From positions 39,185,927 to 39,249,926 of the forward strand of contig CM055320.2 in the NCBI GenBank assembly GCA_029255685.2: 64,000 nt of DNA, read 5' to 3'. Shown here one piece after another: positions 44,459-55,729 of this stretch (its first letter is position 1; each line of letters starts with the position of its first letter). The DNA comes from Silene conica. Taxonomy: Eukaryota > Streptophyta > Magnoliopsida > Caryophyllales > Caryophyllaceae. Under the pieces are notes generated by a model. That model made no database searches and had not been told where the DNA came from. It worked only from the letters and a program-made list of their open reading frames with translations. The position numbers and the translations under genes were made by a program.

Positions 44459-46023
44459 ATGTCCAAGAAATGCAACCTTAGAAAGCCAAAACTCACACTT
44501 AGAGAACTTCGCGAACCACTTCTGTCGACGTAAAATCCAAGAATCAATCGAAGATGCTCAGCATGTTCCTCGTCCGTCTTCGAATAAATGAGAATGTCAT
44601 CAATAAACACCACAACACAACTGTCAAGATACTCACTAAAGGTGCGGTTCATCTGATCCATAAAAATAGCAGGTGCATTAGTCAACCCAAAAGGCATAAC
44701 CACGAACTCAAAATGCCCATATCTGGTACGAAAAGCAGTCTTCGCAATATCAGCCTCTCTCACTGGAATCTGATGATAACCCGATCGAAGATCAATCTTA
44801 GAAAACCTAGAAGCACCTCTCAACTGATCAAACAAGTCATCTATCCTAGGCAAAGGATATCTATTCTTCACGGTCACTCGGTTCAACTCTCTATAGTCAA
44901 TGCAAAGTCTCATGGAACCATCTTTCTTCTTTACGAACAAAACTGGAGCACCCCACGGAGAAGCACTCGGTCGAATGAAACCTTTCTCGATCATCTCTTC
45001 CAATTGCTGCTTCAACTCTTTCAACTCTGGTGGAGCCATACGGTAAGGAGCTTTGGAAATCGGTCCGGTACCCGGAACAAGCTCAATGGTAAACTCCACA
45101 GCTCTCTCTGGCGGTATCCCTGGCAAGTCATCTGGGAAAACATCTGGATACTCACGAATAATGGCTACATCCTCTAACTTCGGTAGCGATGGCTTTGCGG
45201 CTGAAATAACACACAGGAAGGCTTGGCAACCCTTCCTAAGAAGATGAGATGCTTTCATCGAAGAGATAACACGAACACCCTTTTTAGGGCGAGTTCCCCT
45301 ATAGGAAACACGAACTCCTGAAGAACTCCTCAAGCAGATTTTCTGGTCGCGACACTCGAAGCGAGCATGGTATCGCGATAACCAATCCATACCGAGGATA
45401 ATGTCAAACTCCTCGAGAGGAAATCTCAGTAAGTCCGCTGGAAATGTGGCTTGACCAATAATAATCGGAACATCCCTGTGGGACGAAGAGTAGGAAAACA
45501 CGTCTCCAGAAGGTAAGGAAATGGAAGTCTCCTCAACCAATGAAGACTCAAGAGCTAAACGGTCTGCGAACTGTGTCGATATAAATGATAGAGAAGCTCC
45601 AGTATCGAATAAAATAAGGCACTCAGCGCCAAGGACAGAAAAGATACCGGCAACAATGTCTGGATGAGCCTCAGCCTCGGCCCTAGTCATCACAAAAATC
45701 TTCCCTTTCGGCTTTCCTCCTCTAGTCGCTGCAGCAGCAGTGGCAGCCTTGCCAAGAACGGTATCCTTCTCAGGACAATCAAAGGACCTATGCCCATATC
45801 CATTACAAGTATAACACTTATAGGCATTCTTGAAACAATCAAACCCTGGATGAAGCGGTTTACCACAACGGCGGCAAACAGTAGAAGCAGTGTCGGTGTG
45901 AAATGTGGTCTTAGCAACCGGAGCAGAGAACCTCTCAAACCGCTTCTTCTGAAAAGAAGGCGAAGAAGTAGAAGGAGCAAACGGTCTCTTCCCCTGGTAC
46001 ACTGATCTCTGGTGAGGAGTCAC
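44455..46023 (-). pseudogene. E5 Gag C-terminus, protease and RT
   Basis: A 522-codon frame. Two zinc knuckles follow each other at residues 50-63 ([14 protein letters not shown]) and 70-83 ([14 protein letters not shown]). The protease active site is LFDTGAS (DTGA 140-143) and [10 protein letters not shown] is at 209-218. The RT runs from [18 protein letters not shown] through [12 protein letters not shown] to [13 protein letters not shown] (FIDD 473-476). After about residue 495 the sequence departs from the family, and the right frame ([15 protein letters not shown]-like) is shifted, so a frameshift lies near 44530. Upstream it is in the same frame as gag, interrupted only by the TGA at 46039-46041. 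Confidence 0.9.
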
Positions 46024-46038
46024 ACTGGAAGTAGCAGC

Positions 46039-46710
46039 TCAGGTCTCAGCATCTATGGCACGAATGGAACTCTCGGCCCAAATAGCATCATCATATACCT
46101 CCACAAAAGAAGTCGAGTCACGACGAACCATACTCTCGATGCGCGGTCCTAGCTTCCCACGGTAAAAGTAGACTCTCTCAGCCTCATCTCTGACAAACCT
46201 CGATGCGAAATGAGCAAGTTGGTTGAATCGGTCTGTAAACTCCTGAACTGGCATCTTGCCTTGCTTCAAATCCATGAATTCTTTGAGTCGCTGTGATCTG
46301 AGCTCTTTAGGATAAAACCTCGTCTCGAGCTTATCCTTAAAAGCCTCCCAATCGAACAAAGGATCAAGAGTGAAAGTCGGTCCGGTCAACGCCCACCACC
46401 TATCGGCCTCAAGGGTCAGAAAGTGAGTGGCTAGCCGCACTCTATCCTCTCTACCCACCGAATACATGGTAAAGCTCTTTTCCATCTCCCTGAACCACTC
46501 GGTAAGAGCTACCGGATCAACCTCACCTCCATAAGTCTTCACATGGCTCCTGGACATTTGGGACACTATCCAAGAGAAGCTACCAGGGCGATTAGCCTCG
46601 TTGCCTGGCGGTGGAGGAGGTGGAACATTCCCCGCTTGCTGTCGCTGGGTCTCAAGCAAGTGATGAATTGCTTGCAACATAATGTTATCAGCAGCCGTGG
46701 GTCTCACCAT
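46039..46710 (-). CDS. E5 Gag N-terminal part
   Basis: 223 codons from MVRPTAADNIMLQAIHHLLE to SSIRAIDAET, then TGA. The core holds TYGGEVDPVALTEWFREMEK, EADRWWALTGPTF, KLETRFYPKELRSQRLKEF and QEFTDRFNQLAHFASRFV, the plant retrotransposon Gag domain. The next codons continue in the same frame with [11 protein letters not shown]. In the related fragment E7 the stop position is an arginine codon (NRAATS), so the TGA probably arose from CGA, a change expected from deamination of methylated CG. Confidence 0.88.
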   Translation of the reverse strand: MVRPTAADNIMLQAIHHLLETQRQQAGNVPPPPPPGNEANRPGSFSWIVSQMSRSHVKTYGGEVDPVALTEWFREMEKSFTMYSVGREDRVRLATHFLTLEADRWWALTGPTFTLDPLFDWEAFKDKLETRFYPKELRSQRLKEFMDLKQGKMPVQEFTDRFNQLAHFASRFVRDEAERVYFYRGKLGPRIESMVRRDSTSFVEVYDDAIWAESSIRAIDAET

Positions 46711-46862
46711 CCTTCAAAAGAGAAAACAAGTGTTAACTTAGCAATTAAAATTCACAAATAGACTACAATATAAATCCTTAGATCTACCCATCTCTCATTC
46801 GTTATTTGTTTATTTGGTCAAGTTAAGGTTGGGGGTTACATGAGTGCGTCGGGAGCAATAAT

Positions 46863-46874
46863 GCTCTGATACCA
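46863..46874 (-). promoter_or_regulatory. E5 primer binding site (initiator tRNA-Met)
   Basis: TGGTATCAGAGC on the minus strand, two bases from the LTR end. Confidence 0.9.
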
Positions 46875-47210
46875 ACTGTAAAACCCCTCGCGAAAGCGGG
46901 AATATAAACATACAAAAGTACTAAAAATGCAGCGGAACTAAAACTTTTAAAGTAAACAACATGCGAGAAGAATTAAACTGAAACGGAAACTGAAACTGAA
47001 ATAAAACAAAATAGATAAGTAACAGTTCTAAGTATCAAAACCAAATATGTACAACAGCCTGGGATGGAACATCCCTACAGGCACCAACCAAAAACTGTAT
47101 CAAAAGAAACTAAGAGTCTAGCTAATCGATAAACGGGTATGTCATATGATGAAAGGATCATCACTCGCTAGCTCTCGTGTGAACCCCGCTCCAACCTGCA
47201 TGTACCTACA

Positions 47211-47250
47211 TACATGAAAACATGTACGCCACAATCAGTGGGGAGTGACT
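47211..47250 (-). other. Conserved PBS-side hairpin motif (Z)
   Basis: TACATG-AAAA-CATGTA (47211-47226) followed by the conserved CGCCACAATCAGTGGGGAGT. Confidence 0.7.
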
Positions 47251-47414
47251 AGAGTTCTCCTAGCCACCTTTTGTGACAACACGTAACACATAAAACAATA
47301 CAGAATACTCCAACATATATAAACATGTGAAGAATAAACATCTCATCAACTGTTCTCACACTATCATGCAAACTCTAGTGCACGGCTCTCAACCAACTTC
47401 ATAAACCGTTAGGA

Positions 47415-47455
47415 AGGAGAGCCGGTTTCCCTACTGGTTACCCAGTCGGGGGGTC
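47415..47455 (-). other. GNRA-type hairpin motif, copy 1 (Z)
   Basis: In sense orientation ACTGG-GTAA-CCAGT (47446-47433) within the conserved block; it lies on the PBS side of the hairpin array. Confidence 0.7.
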
Positions 47456-47603
47456 TTTCACTCCAACTATTTATGAAACCGATAAAAGAGTCATCCAATG
47501 CCTTGGATGAACAGATTATAACTCAAGCAATATATTCATTAACTTCAACATGCATATCTGACACTGTACCAGACTCTAGGCATGCAGATATAACATCAGG
47601 TAA

Positions 47604-48192
47604 AGAGGTTCAGCGGTCAACTTAAGACATAACCTAATTACCAAACATTCAGCAAGTATAAAGGTTCAGAGGCGACATCTTAACGCATAACCTAGATACT
47701 AAGTTCACCATATCAAGCAAGGACTCAGGGGCGAAAACTCAACGCATGGACCGGCTATCACAGAACACTAGACTCAGAGGCGAAAACTCAACGAATGGAC
47801 TAGCATTCAATTCACTATCATAAGTAAGGAACTTAGAGGCGAAAACTCAACGCATGTTCCCCTACTACATCACAAGGTACTAAACTCAGAGGCGAAAACT
47901 CAACGCATGTTCTAGCACCAAACACCTGCACTCCGGGTAAGGTATGACAACCTGACTGCCCCGTCGTGAAGTTGCTCTACTCGTCAGACTCAGAGGCCAG
48001 CTTAAGGCATGTCCTGACGCGATCACACATACATGTCTGGACTCAGAGGCGAAAACTCAATGCATGTCCCAGACACGCCAAACAAACATGTATGGAACTC
48101 AGAGGCGAAAACTCAACGCATGTTCCCATACACGACAAACAACCTACGTATTAAGTTCAGAGGCCAGCTTAAGGCATAACTTAATATGCATC
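47604..48192 (-). repeat. Ten-unit hairpin array in Z LTR
   Basis: Each unit has a loop of about 20-28 nt built on CAGAGGCGAAAACTCAACGC, flanked by arms that differ between units but pair within a unit: AGGTT/AACCT (two units), GGAAC/GTTCC, CGTCAG/CTGACG, TGTCTGG/CCAGACA, TGTATGG/CCATACA and TATTAAGTT/AACTTAATA. Units start near 47606, 47662, 47720, 47768, 47827, 47880, 47982, 48033, 48090 and 48147. Confidence 0.8.
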
Positions 48193-48282
48193 AATACAAT
48201 ATCATCCAAGTCTATGAACTAACCTATAGTTCCACTTTTTAACTTCTAATCAACACTTAATTGACCCTGGGAACTAAGTTGA

Positions 48283-48323
48283 GGGAGAGTCGGTTTCCCT
48301 TTCGGTTACCCGACCGGGGGGTC
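48283..48323 (-). other. GNRA-type hairpin motif, copy 2 (Z)
   Basis: In sense orientation TCGG-GTAA-CCGA (48313-48302); it lies on the other side of the array, same orientation as copy 1. Confidence 0.7.
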
Positions 48324-48473
48324 TCTATCCTCACTCCATTCTCGAACCCAATACAGTGTCGCCCATCCTCCGGGGACCTCAAATACACATTAAAGGTACA
48401 CAAAACGAGTTTCAATCAAAACTGGTTAACCGATTAAAAGTTACGAATGAATCACAATCAAAAACAGCCTACA

Positions 48474-48835
48474 GGGGCCCCCAGCCGGTCGGCAGGCAGC
48501 CGGTCGGCCGGCTGGTGGTCCTCTCAGCCTACACTTTTTAAAACAACCATAAAACAAAGGGACTCCCAGCCGGTCGGCAGGCAGCCGGTCGGCCGGCTGG
48601 GAACCCAGTCCTTTGGCCTTTACAAACTCGCAAACCCCACCCCACATGTACTCCCTGCCTGCTGGCAGGCGACCGGTCTGCCTGTTGGGCTCCCCTATAC
48701 AAATGTTCTCGCAAAAACAAAAAAGCAACACAAGAGACCACCAGCCGGTCGGCAGGCAGCCAAGCCCTATTTTTCACAGAAACACGCAAAACACAAGAAG
48801 CACCCTCAGCCGGTCGACCGGCTCAGAGAGCCTGT
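48474..48835 (-). repeat. GC-rich inverted dyads in Z LTR
   Basis: Several copies of CCAGCCGG...CCGGCTGG dyads about 34 bp long (48479, 48568, degenerate near 48650 and 48740, short one at 48809) stand out from the A/T-rich surroundings. Equivalent dyads lie at 41089-41285 in the 3' LTR and at 55271-55580 in the A LTR. Confidence 0.75.
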
Positions 48836-49782
48836 CGCTGAAAGTCGCATTTTCCAGCCTTTACCAAATTCAATAATTCGACACCAAAACTCAAGAATCG
48901 TTACAATTGATGTTTACCCAACATTTCCAATCATCTAATACTACTTTCTAACAGCAAACAAAACCCATAACAATCCTCAAACGATTAATTCAATGTATCC
49001 ATCTTAATTTTGTGAAAACTGAAAATAAGCTTAAGAACATATAACAACATCACAAGGCATGAATTCTTCACATAAGAACAATCCTAAACATGATACTAAG
49101 TCCATTGATCATTATACATTAACAAAAATCAGAAACAAATAGAAGAACACATCAAAACTTGCTAATATTCACAATAAGGCCGAGTTTCTCATTATCGTCA
49201 CCTTAAATGCACTCCGGCTTAAAGACCCTCCTCTACCACGAAGCTATCAACTTCCGGGTCGTCCAAGCCCACGCCTACAAGCACGAAAAACGATGTTAAT
49301 GGAGTAAAAACGGAATTAGGCAAAACAGCCAAATTTTCGAAGTCGACGAAATGCAAAACGAAAGTGATAGATGGCTTGAAAATTTGATGAGGATTCCAAA
49401 AATCTTATTGTTACCTTGATTTGATGAACGGATGATGGAGAAATGATCAAAAGAAGATGAATAAAAAGGAGGTTTTAAGAGAATATGAGTTTACAGTGAA
49501 ATGTTGTTTTGAAGAGGATGAATGTCGACATATTAGATTTTAAGGGTTTAAGTAATTGTCCTTTCCGTATTAAATGAAACGGGTTAGGATACTTGAACGG
49601 ATATTTAAGTTGGGAACTTAACCTTACCAAGTTTGTATTCGTCTTAAGGACTTAAGGTTCTTAAGACGGATCTTACTAGTTAAATTAAAATATTTCACAA
49701 TAAATTATTAAAATATTATTTTATTACTTAAAAATAATTTAAAACGCTTAAAATAGATTTTACGAAAATACGGGATGTTACA

Positions 49783-52258
49783 TGAAGATCATGTCTTTGG
49801 ATGTCTGATTGATGTCATAAGGTGCAACTTATGGATTTGTGAGATTTTAAGGTTGTGATGTTTAAAGGACGTTTTAATTCGTATATAGAGGTGTGAAAAC
49901 GTTAACAGTGGATTTTCTTGGTGTTCACATTTTGAGGTATTATGGAATTAAGGATTTAGGCCTTGTGTGAGATTAGAATTGAGTAATTTGATGAGTAATA
50001 AAAGTTTTGGAATTGAAGGAATTAGAGAGAGTTGATAATCTATGGAGTATAAAGATTGTGAAGTAGCAATGGTATAAAAATGGTTTGTCCTGTAGTATTA
50101 CAGAAATGTCGTTTGAGGAATTTAAGGCATAGAGATGCCTGAAACTTTATGGAATAGTCGAAATAATTGGGATAATCGTACACCCTTATATTTGAAAGGA
50201 CTTATAGTATGGTAAACCATCTGGAAAAATTCTTCTTGGAAAGTGCTAGTTTGGCGTGGTTGAATTGGTAAATAGGAGATGAGAACTTTGTGAGGATTTT
50301 GGGAACCCTGAGCCTTGGGAATTGTATCAGTTCAAATCATAACCATTGATCAACGCTTCTCTGCTTCTTTCTTCTTCCATGCTAATTCTGTCGAGTTATG
50401 CTTTCATAACAAAGCTTACTTGACATTTCTTTATGTCATGTATCTTGTTACCTCTAATGCTTATTCTTCTTCTCATGGCTTTGCTACTGTTGGAGTCCAT
50501 AACCTAGAGTCTCTTAGTCGTCATCTTATGTATGTCTCTCTCAAGTTTCTATACCACGCTTGTTCCTGAAGTTTGTATAATATATTTAACCGTGGCGATC
50601 CTTGTCCCTTTTCTTCTTGGTCTAGTTGTGAGGTTGACTTCGTTTGTGGAATAGTGATATATACTTCGAGGATCCTTGGTCTTCTTTTATCGGACTTAGT
50701 TGAGAGAGTTAGCGTTTGGTGACGTTGGGTGATGATAGGTAGCGTACCATCTGGATGGTTCCAAGTTAAAGGTTTGAAGGTATGAGTGCTTCTTGTGGAT
50801 TAGTACCAATCGTGAGGTTGATAATTTTGGAGTTATCTATGAGGGTGTTGATGGTTACCTAGAGACCGTTTGGGTGAAAGTTGTTACTCTTATGAGACTT
50901 TCTTTGGGATGATCACTTTACGGTAATTATGGTAGTCAAGGTTTAAGAGATGTTTTCTTGATTTGGATCGATGGGAGTTGACTAGTTTGGGACAAAATGC
51001 CTTGAATGTTTAACTCATTCATAGTCCTGCATTTGGGAATAGTTACGATTTGAAGAATACTGTGTTTATGTTTTTGAGATTAGACGTTTTGGATGATTAT
51101 CTCATAGCCCTATGTATGAGAGTAAGTACAGTTCCGAGAGAGCTCCGTTAATATCTTTGTTGTCGGTATGAGCGTAACAGATTTTGTTTAATGGTCTGGA
51201 AGTACGATGAATTCTGGTCTAAGATCCTTATTTTGGTGTTTTACCATGTTTGGAGATCTATAACATATGTTAGTTGGGTATGAATGCGACCTTGTTAGTA
51301 ATTTTGGATCTAGCTTTATGAAGGATGTTGGTTGTTGAGTAATAATCGAGAGTTGTGAAGTTCCTTTGGTAATGGGATACCTTGTATCGTGGATGACCCA
51401 AATTGAGTTGAGGAAGCCTTGAGAGTTTTGCGGTTGAAAGAGTTGCCTTCTGAGGTGTGTAAGGAATCATGATGATGATGATGTTTCATTTATGGATTGA
51501 GTGGTTAGTGATTTCCGTAATCCGAAGAGTTATCTTCCTCCTTAACCATAAACCTCTTTTGTTCATGCCTTTGTTCTTTTGTTGTTTTTGCCTCTTTGTT
51601 CTCTTGTTGAGTACCGTCTTTAACCCTGAAGATGGTAGTTTTGATGCCTTGTTTTTGTTGGCTTCCTTATGACCTTTTGTGTTTTGATTTCTTGGATAAT
51701 CCGAACCAACCATTTTTGGTTGATAATATGTAGCTTTCATCCTAGTGTTTTGTTTGAAGTGATATTCAAAATATTTTCCATTTATATATTTTATAACCAC
51801 ATTTGTGTTACCTTACTTTTGTTGTTGAAAAACTTTAATTTTTGTTACAACCTTACTTATTTCACGGTTTCAAAAATGGAAGTTTACTTTCGAAATGACA
51901 TATTTTAAAAAGCTTGAAATGGTTTATAATTTTGATTGGTTTTAGCGTTGATTTGATGTAAGACTTGTTATTGGAGACGTCTAATAACTCGTATTACGCT
52001 TGTCGACGCATGATATGATTTGGTTTTGGACTAGTCCTTGATGTGGAATGTGGGACTTTTGAATGCACAACGAGAATCCTCTTGTTCCATTGATGAGGAC
52101 TTGTGCCTTTAGAAATTTTTTTCGAAGTCTTTGAAAGATATCTAAGTTTTGTAAAATCAAATTTTGGTAAACGCTTTGGTTTTTTACCTTGTCTTTACAA
52201 CTTATCGTTTTTCTACTTTCAAGTTTCGAGGACGAAACTTTTTAAAAGGTGGGGTGAT
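49783..52258 (+). other. E6 non-coding interior of a pol-less gypsy element
   Basis: No gag or pol frame in 2.5 kb, but it ends in a chromovirus-type hairpin (52221-52240) and polypurine tract (GGTGGGGTGAT) directly before the LTR at 52259. Several stretches match the non-coding interior of element A: the AGAACTTTGTGAGGATTTTG region near 50281 with 58955, and the TTATTGGAGACGTCTAATAA region near 51970 with 59290. Conservation between two pol-less elements indicates a family of non-autonomous derivatives. Confidence 0.6.
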
Positions 52259-52797
52259 TGTAATACCCCGTAATTTCCAAGTCTTTATATATTATTAAAA
52301 TCTTATTTAGTAAAAATAATGATCCACAACAAATAAAATTCCTTCTAAAGTCTATCGTTTTTGTCAATGATATTTAAATGCTCGTCTTAAACTTATACTC
52401 GTTACTCTTGCGAACAGCTACCGTGGCTTTGATGCTAATTTTAAGATATTTTAAAGGAATATTTAGCACTTGATTATTAAATAAAAGTTTTAGCTCTTTT
52501 CTTAGCTTTCCAACGCCACCAAAAACACCTCAATCGGAGTTCTATGGAGGAAATTATGCCGAAAATACGAAAGGCTGTCGCAGAATATCCGCCGACGAGA
52601 TGCTCGCTTGTGGTTACCTCTTCCACTTGGCCTAAAACCTTCGTAACATAGGCTTATCACCTCTTACACTTGGCCTAAGAACTTAGACACCTGCCCTAAA
52701 TCACTTCTTCCACATGTCCTATGACTCTCGACACATGGCCTAAAGCCCTCGACACATGGCCTAACCTACATCGAGAGGTCTGGTCAGGTCTTAGGCA

Positions 52798-53103
52798 TAT
52801 AGGCAGTGGTTATACGCTATACATAGTATTCGGAGGCAGTGGTTATACGCTCCGTAGCGGGAGGCAGTAGTTATACGCTCCAATAGCCAGAGGCAGTGGT
52901 TATACGCTCTGGTATGTCAGAGGCAGTGGTTATACGCTCTGACGGCTTTCATTATATTCCTGTGTTGTTTGATAGTTGTATGCTTTGTAATCGGAGGCAG
53001 TGGTTATACGCTCCGTAACTGGAGGCAGTGGTTATACGCTCCAGTAGCCAGAGGCAGTGGTTTTACGCTCTGGTATGTCAGAGGCAGTGGTTATACGCTC
53101 TGA
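52798..53103 (+). repeat. Nine-unit covarying hairpin array in Y LTR
   Basis: Nine units share the loop GCAGTGGTTATACG (one with G to A, one with A to T), each enclosed by arms that pair: TATAG/CTATA, CGGAG/CTCCG (twice), GGAG/CTCC, CCAGAG/CTCTGG (twice), TCAGAG/CTCTGA (twice) and ACTGGAG/CTCCAGT. Five units lie at 52798-52943 and four at 52990-53103. Confidence 0.9.
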
Positions 53104-53351
53104 CTATATGTATTCTTTGCTTGGATGTTTCCTTGATTTTGATACTATCTCATATGTTGACTTTAATTCTGTTATACATGTTGATTCATGCTGTTTTCAC
53201 ATGTTTTGACTTATCGCCCACGCATTGATCATGTTGTTCATGCTTGGTAATATATATGATTGTTTATGAAATTATATCCATGTTCATATGTATAACATGT
53301 TTAGTATTACCGTTTACATGTTTTCTGACGTAAAGTGGCTGGGAGAACCCT

Positions 53352-53392
53352 GAGTTACTCCCCCACTGACTGTGGCGTTCATGTTTCATGAA
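53352..53392 (+). other. Conserved PBS-side hairpin motif (Y, E6)
   Basis: ACTCCCCCACTGACTGTGGCG followed at once by the hairpin TTCATG-TTT-CATGAA (53378-53392). Confidence 0.7.
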
Positions 53393-53689
53393 TGTAGGTT
53401 GGTGCCTTTTGGGGAAGACGTGTGGCTAGCGAGCATTGTTGATAATTCGACAATTACCCTTACGCTTAGTTTAGATTTAATTCATGTTGTTATCGTCGGA
53501 TACCTTATCCCTCGTCTATTTAAGTTATTTTTTTATAATTTATACTTTCTCATTAGTTTTTAGTCTTCCGCATGTTGTTTTGATATTCCGCGAAAAAGTT
53601 TTAATAAATATGTCGAAAAGTTTTTAAAAGTATCGTATTTCCGCTGCAAATTACTTGTTTATTTTTATGCTATATCGCGTGGTGTCACA

Positions 53690-54336
53690 TAGTGCGGTGT
53701 TCCTCTCTGGACACTCGAAAGATCTATGCCCAAATCCATTACAAGTGTAGCACTTCTACGCATTCTTGAAGCAATCAAACCCAGGGTGAGGAGGTTTACC
53801 ACAACAGTGACAAGTACCCGTAGTAGTATTTGTGTGAACAGTGATCTTAGCGACCGGAGCGATAAACCTCTCAAACCTCTTCTTCTGAGAAGTAGCAGGT
53901 GTAGTAGGTGCAACAAAAGGTCGCTTGCCCTAATAGATAGATCTCTGGTGCGAAGAAGCACTAGTAGCAGCACGATTCTCAACATCAATAGCCCTAATCG
54001 AGCTCTCGGCCCAAATGACGTCGTCGTACACCTCAACAAAGGAACTATAATCTCTGTGAACTATACTCTCAATACGGGGTCCTAACTTCCCTCTGTAAAA
54101 GTACACCCTCTCTGACTCATCCCTCACGAACTTAGAAGCAAAGTGAGCTAGCTGGTTAAACTTGTCTGTGAACTCTTGCACTGTCATCTTCCCTTGCTTA
54201 AGATCCATAAACTCTTTCAGCCTTTGCGAACGGAGCTCCTTTGGGTAGAAACGTGTCTCAATCTTCTCTTTGAACATGTCCCAATCAAACATCGGATCAA
54301 GGAGGAAACTTGGACCAGTAAGAGTCCACCACCTAT
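53690..54336 (-). pseudogene. E7 chromovirus Gag fragment
   Basis: Reading left from 54336: RWWTLTGPSF, KIETRFYPKELRSQRLKEF, VQEFTDKFNQLAHFASKFV, SSIRAIDVENRAATSASS, then two zinc knuckles (CHCCGKPPHPGFDC and CYTCNGFGHRSFEC) separated by an in-frame TAG. It is clearly the same Gag type as E5. It is trapped between the Y LTR end (53689) and the A LTR start (54337), both on the opposite strand, so element A probably inserted into an E7 gag. Confidence 0.82.
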
Positions 54337-55270
54337 GTAACATCCCGTATTTTCGTAAAAGGATATTTTATTAAAATAAAGTAATTTACGGAATTTAATA
54401 GTATTTTAATAATAATTGTAATTTATATTTTTAAGATTTCCGTTAAGATCGCCTTAAAAATCATTTGATCTTAAGTTGCCTTGTTTATTTTATATCAAAC
54501 CGCTTCGCATTTCCGGTTCACTGGAATAAAGTAAACCCGTCTCAACTTTAAAGGACAACTAAAAATCCTAAAAGGGCATTCCCATCGACATCCCCTTCCT
54601 CCTTCATTTCATTTCACAGTAAAACACCAAACTCCATTTTCATCTTTTCCTCAAGCTTAGAATCGACATCTCAAGGCCTTCCCGAACTCGTATCGAGGTA
54701 AATCTTATATATTCGGAATCCTCGCGGAATTTGTGATCTTTCTATCACTTTCGTTTTCAGTTTCGTGAATCTTCATTTCGGGACTATTTTGCCCTAATCA
54801 CGACTCTCTTAATCCGTGTTTTTGTGCTTCTAGGTGGTACTTGTGACAACCCGGAGGAAGAGCTTGTGATCCTTGAAGAGTAAACCGGTGCATTCGCGGA
54901 GTAAAGGTGACGATAATGAGTAACTCGGCCTTTTGTCTAAATTAGCACTATATGTGATTTTAATGTGTTTTGATGAAGTTAGTATAGTTGTTAGGTTCTT
55001 TAATGTTCTTATAATGTTTTATAAACTGATTTTGATGAAGATTTGAGGAAGAATTTGATGAGGAAGTGAATTTAGGAGTATACATGTTAAGATCGGTTAA
55101 TTTGGGATTTTCTTGTTAACTCTTGAATTTGATGTTTGTATACATGTTCTTATGGGTAATTGATGTCGTATACATGTGGGAAATGTTGTGTTGTTGCGTA
55201 AAACCATGTTTAAGACGGATTGATCAAGTATTGAAAAGATTAGAAATGGCGAGAATGGCGAATCGCGCAA

Positions 55271-55580
55271 GCAGAGGCTCTGAGCCGGCAGGCTGACCGG
55301 CAGCCGGTCGGCCGGCTCAGAGTCCCCCTTTGTGTTGTCTTGTTTTCGTAAGTTTTTGGGAAATGGGTCCCCAGCCGGTGGACCGGCAGCCGGCCGGCCG
55401 GCTGGGAGCCCCTTATCTTGTTGTTGTGCTTTTGCGATAAGAGGAGAGAAAAGAGTCCCCAGCCGGTGGACCGGCAGCCGGCCGGCCGGCTGGGAGACCC
55501 TTCTATGTTGTTTTGTGTGTTGTCGGCTAGAGAGTATGGACTCTCAGCCGGTTCACCGGCCGCCTGTGGCCAACCGACTG
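55271..55580 (+). repeat. GC-rich inverted dyads in A LTR
   Basis: Four dyads about 85-88 bp apart: arms CTGAGCCGG/CCGGCTCAG, CCCAGCCGG/CCGGCTGGG (twice) and a degenerate fourth starting CTCAGCCGG. Confidence 0.75.
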
Positions 55581-55729
55581 ATTGCCCCTGATTGTATTAT
55601 TCGCTTCATAACTTTTGATTTTCAAGTCGGATTGCATTGATTCTTTTTCCGTATGCTTCGTATGTATGTTTGGAGTCCCCGGAGTTCGGGCGGCACTATA
55701 TTGGGTTCGGGAATGGAGTGAGGATAGAG

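Larger units (their letters stand above)
41038..49782 (-). mobile_element. Tekay/Del-type chromovirus E5
   Basis: Complete 5' LTR (46877-49782), PBS, gag, protease, RT, RNase H, integrase, polypurine tract and a truncated 3' LTR (41038-42235). Domain order and sequence match the Tekay/Del chromoviruses of Ty3/gypsy. Three small lesions inactivate it: a TGA in gag (46039-46041), a frameshift near 44530 in RT, and a frameshift near 42405 before the chromodomain. The shared LTR parts differ at about 15-17 positions over roughly 1 kb by eye count. Confidence 0.9.
46877..49782 (-). repeat. E5 5' LTR (family Z), complete
   Basis: 2,906 bp from TGTAAAACCCCTCGCG (46877) to CGGGATGTTACA (49782). It is unusually structured: the PBS-side hairpin (47211-47250), a GNRA motif (47415-47455), a ten-unit hairpin array (47604-48192), a second GNRA motif (48283-48323) and GC-rich dyads (48479-48830). 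Confidence 0.9.
52259..53689 (+). repeat. E6 3' LTR (family Y, short form)
   Basis: 1,431 bp from TGTAATACCCCG to GGTGTCACA. It shares ends, the PBS-side hairpin block (53352-53392) and the array idea with the Y solo LTR 30716-35026. The polypurine tract on its left shows it is a 3' LTR in plus orientation. Confidence 0.85.

Noticed and set aside
42506-45980. Plus-strand ORFs of 60-207 codons (also 53726-54085 and 18819-19351)
   Set aside because: They are antisense shadows of the gag and pol genes of E5, E7 and E1.
47604-48192. CRISPR-like look (repeats with variable spacers)
   Set aside because: Repeat and spacer lengths are irregular, the variable parts are complementary arms, and the context is a plant retrotransposon LTR.
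50315-50569. 84-codon ORF in the E6 interior
   Set aside because: The matching part of element A (near 59000) does not preserve the frame, so it is not under coding selection.
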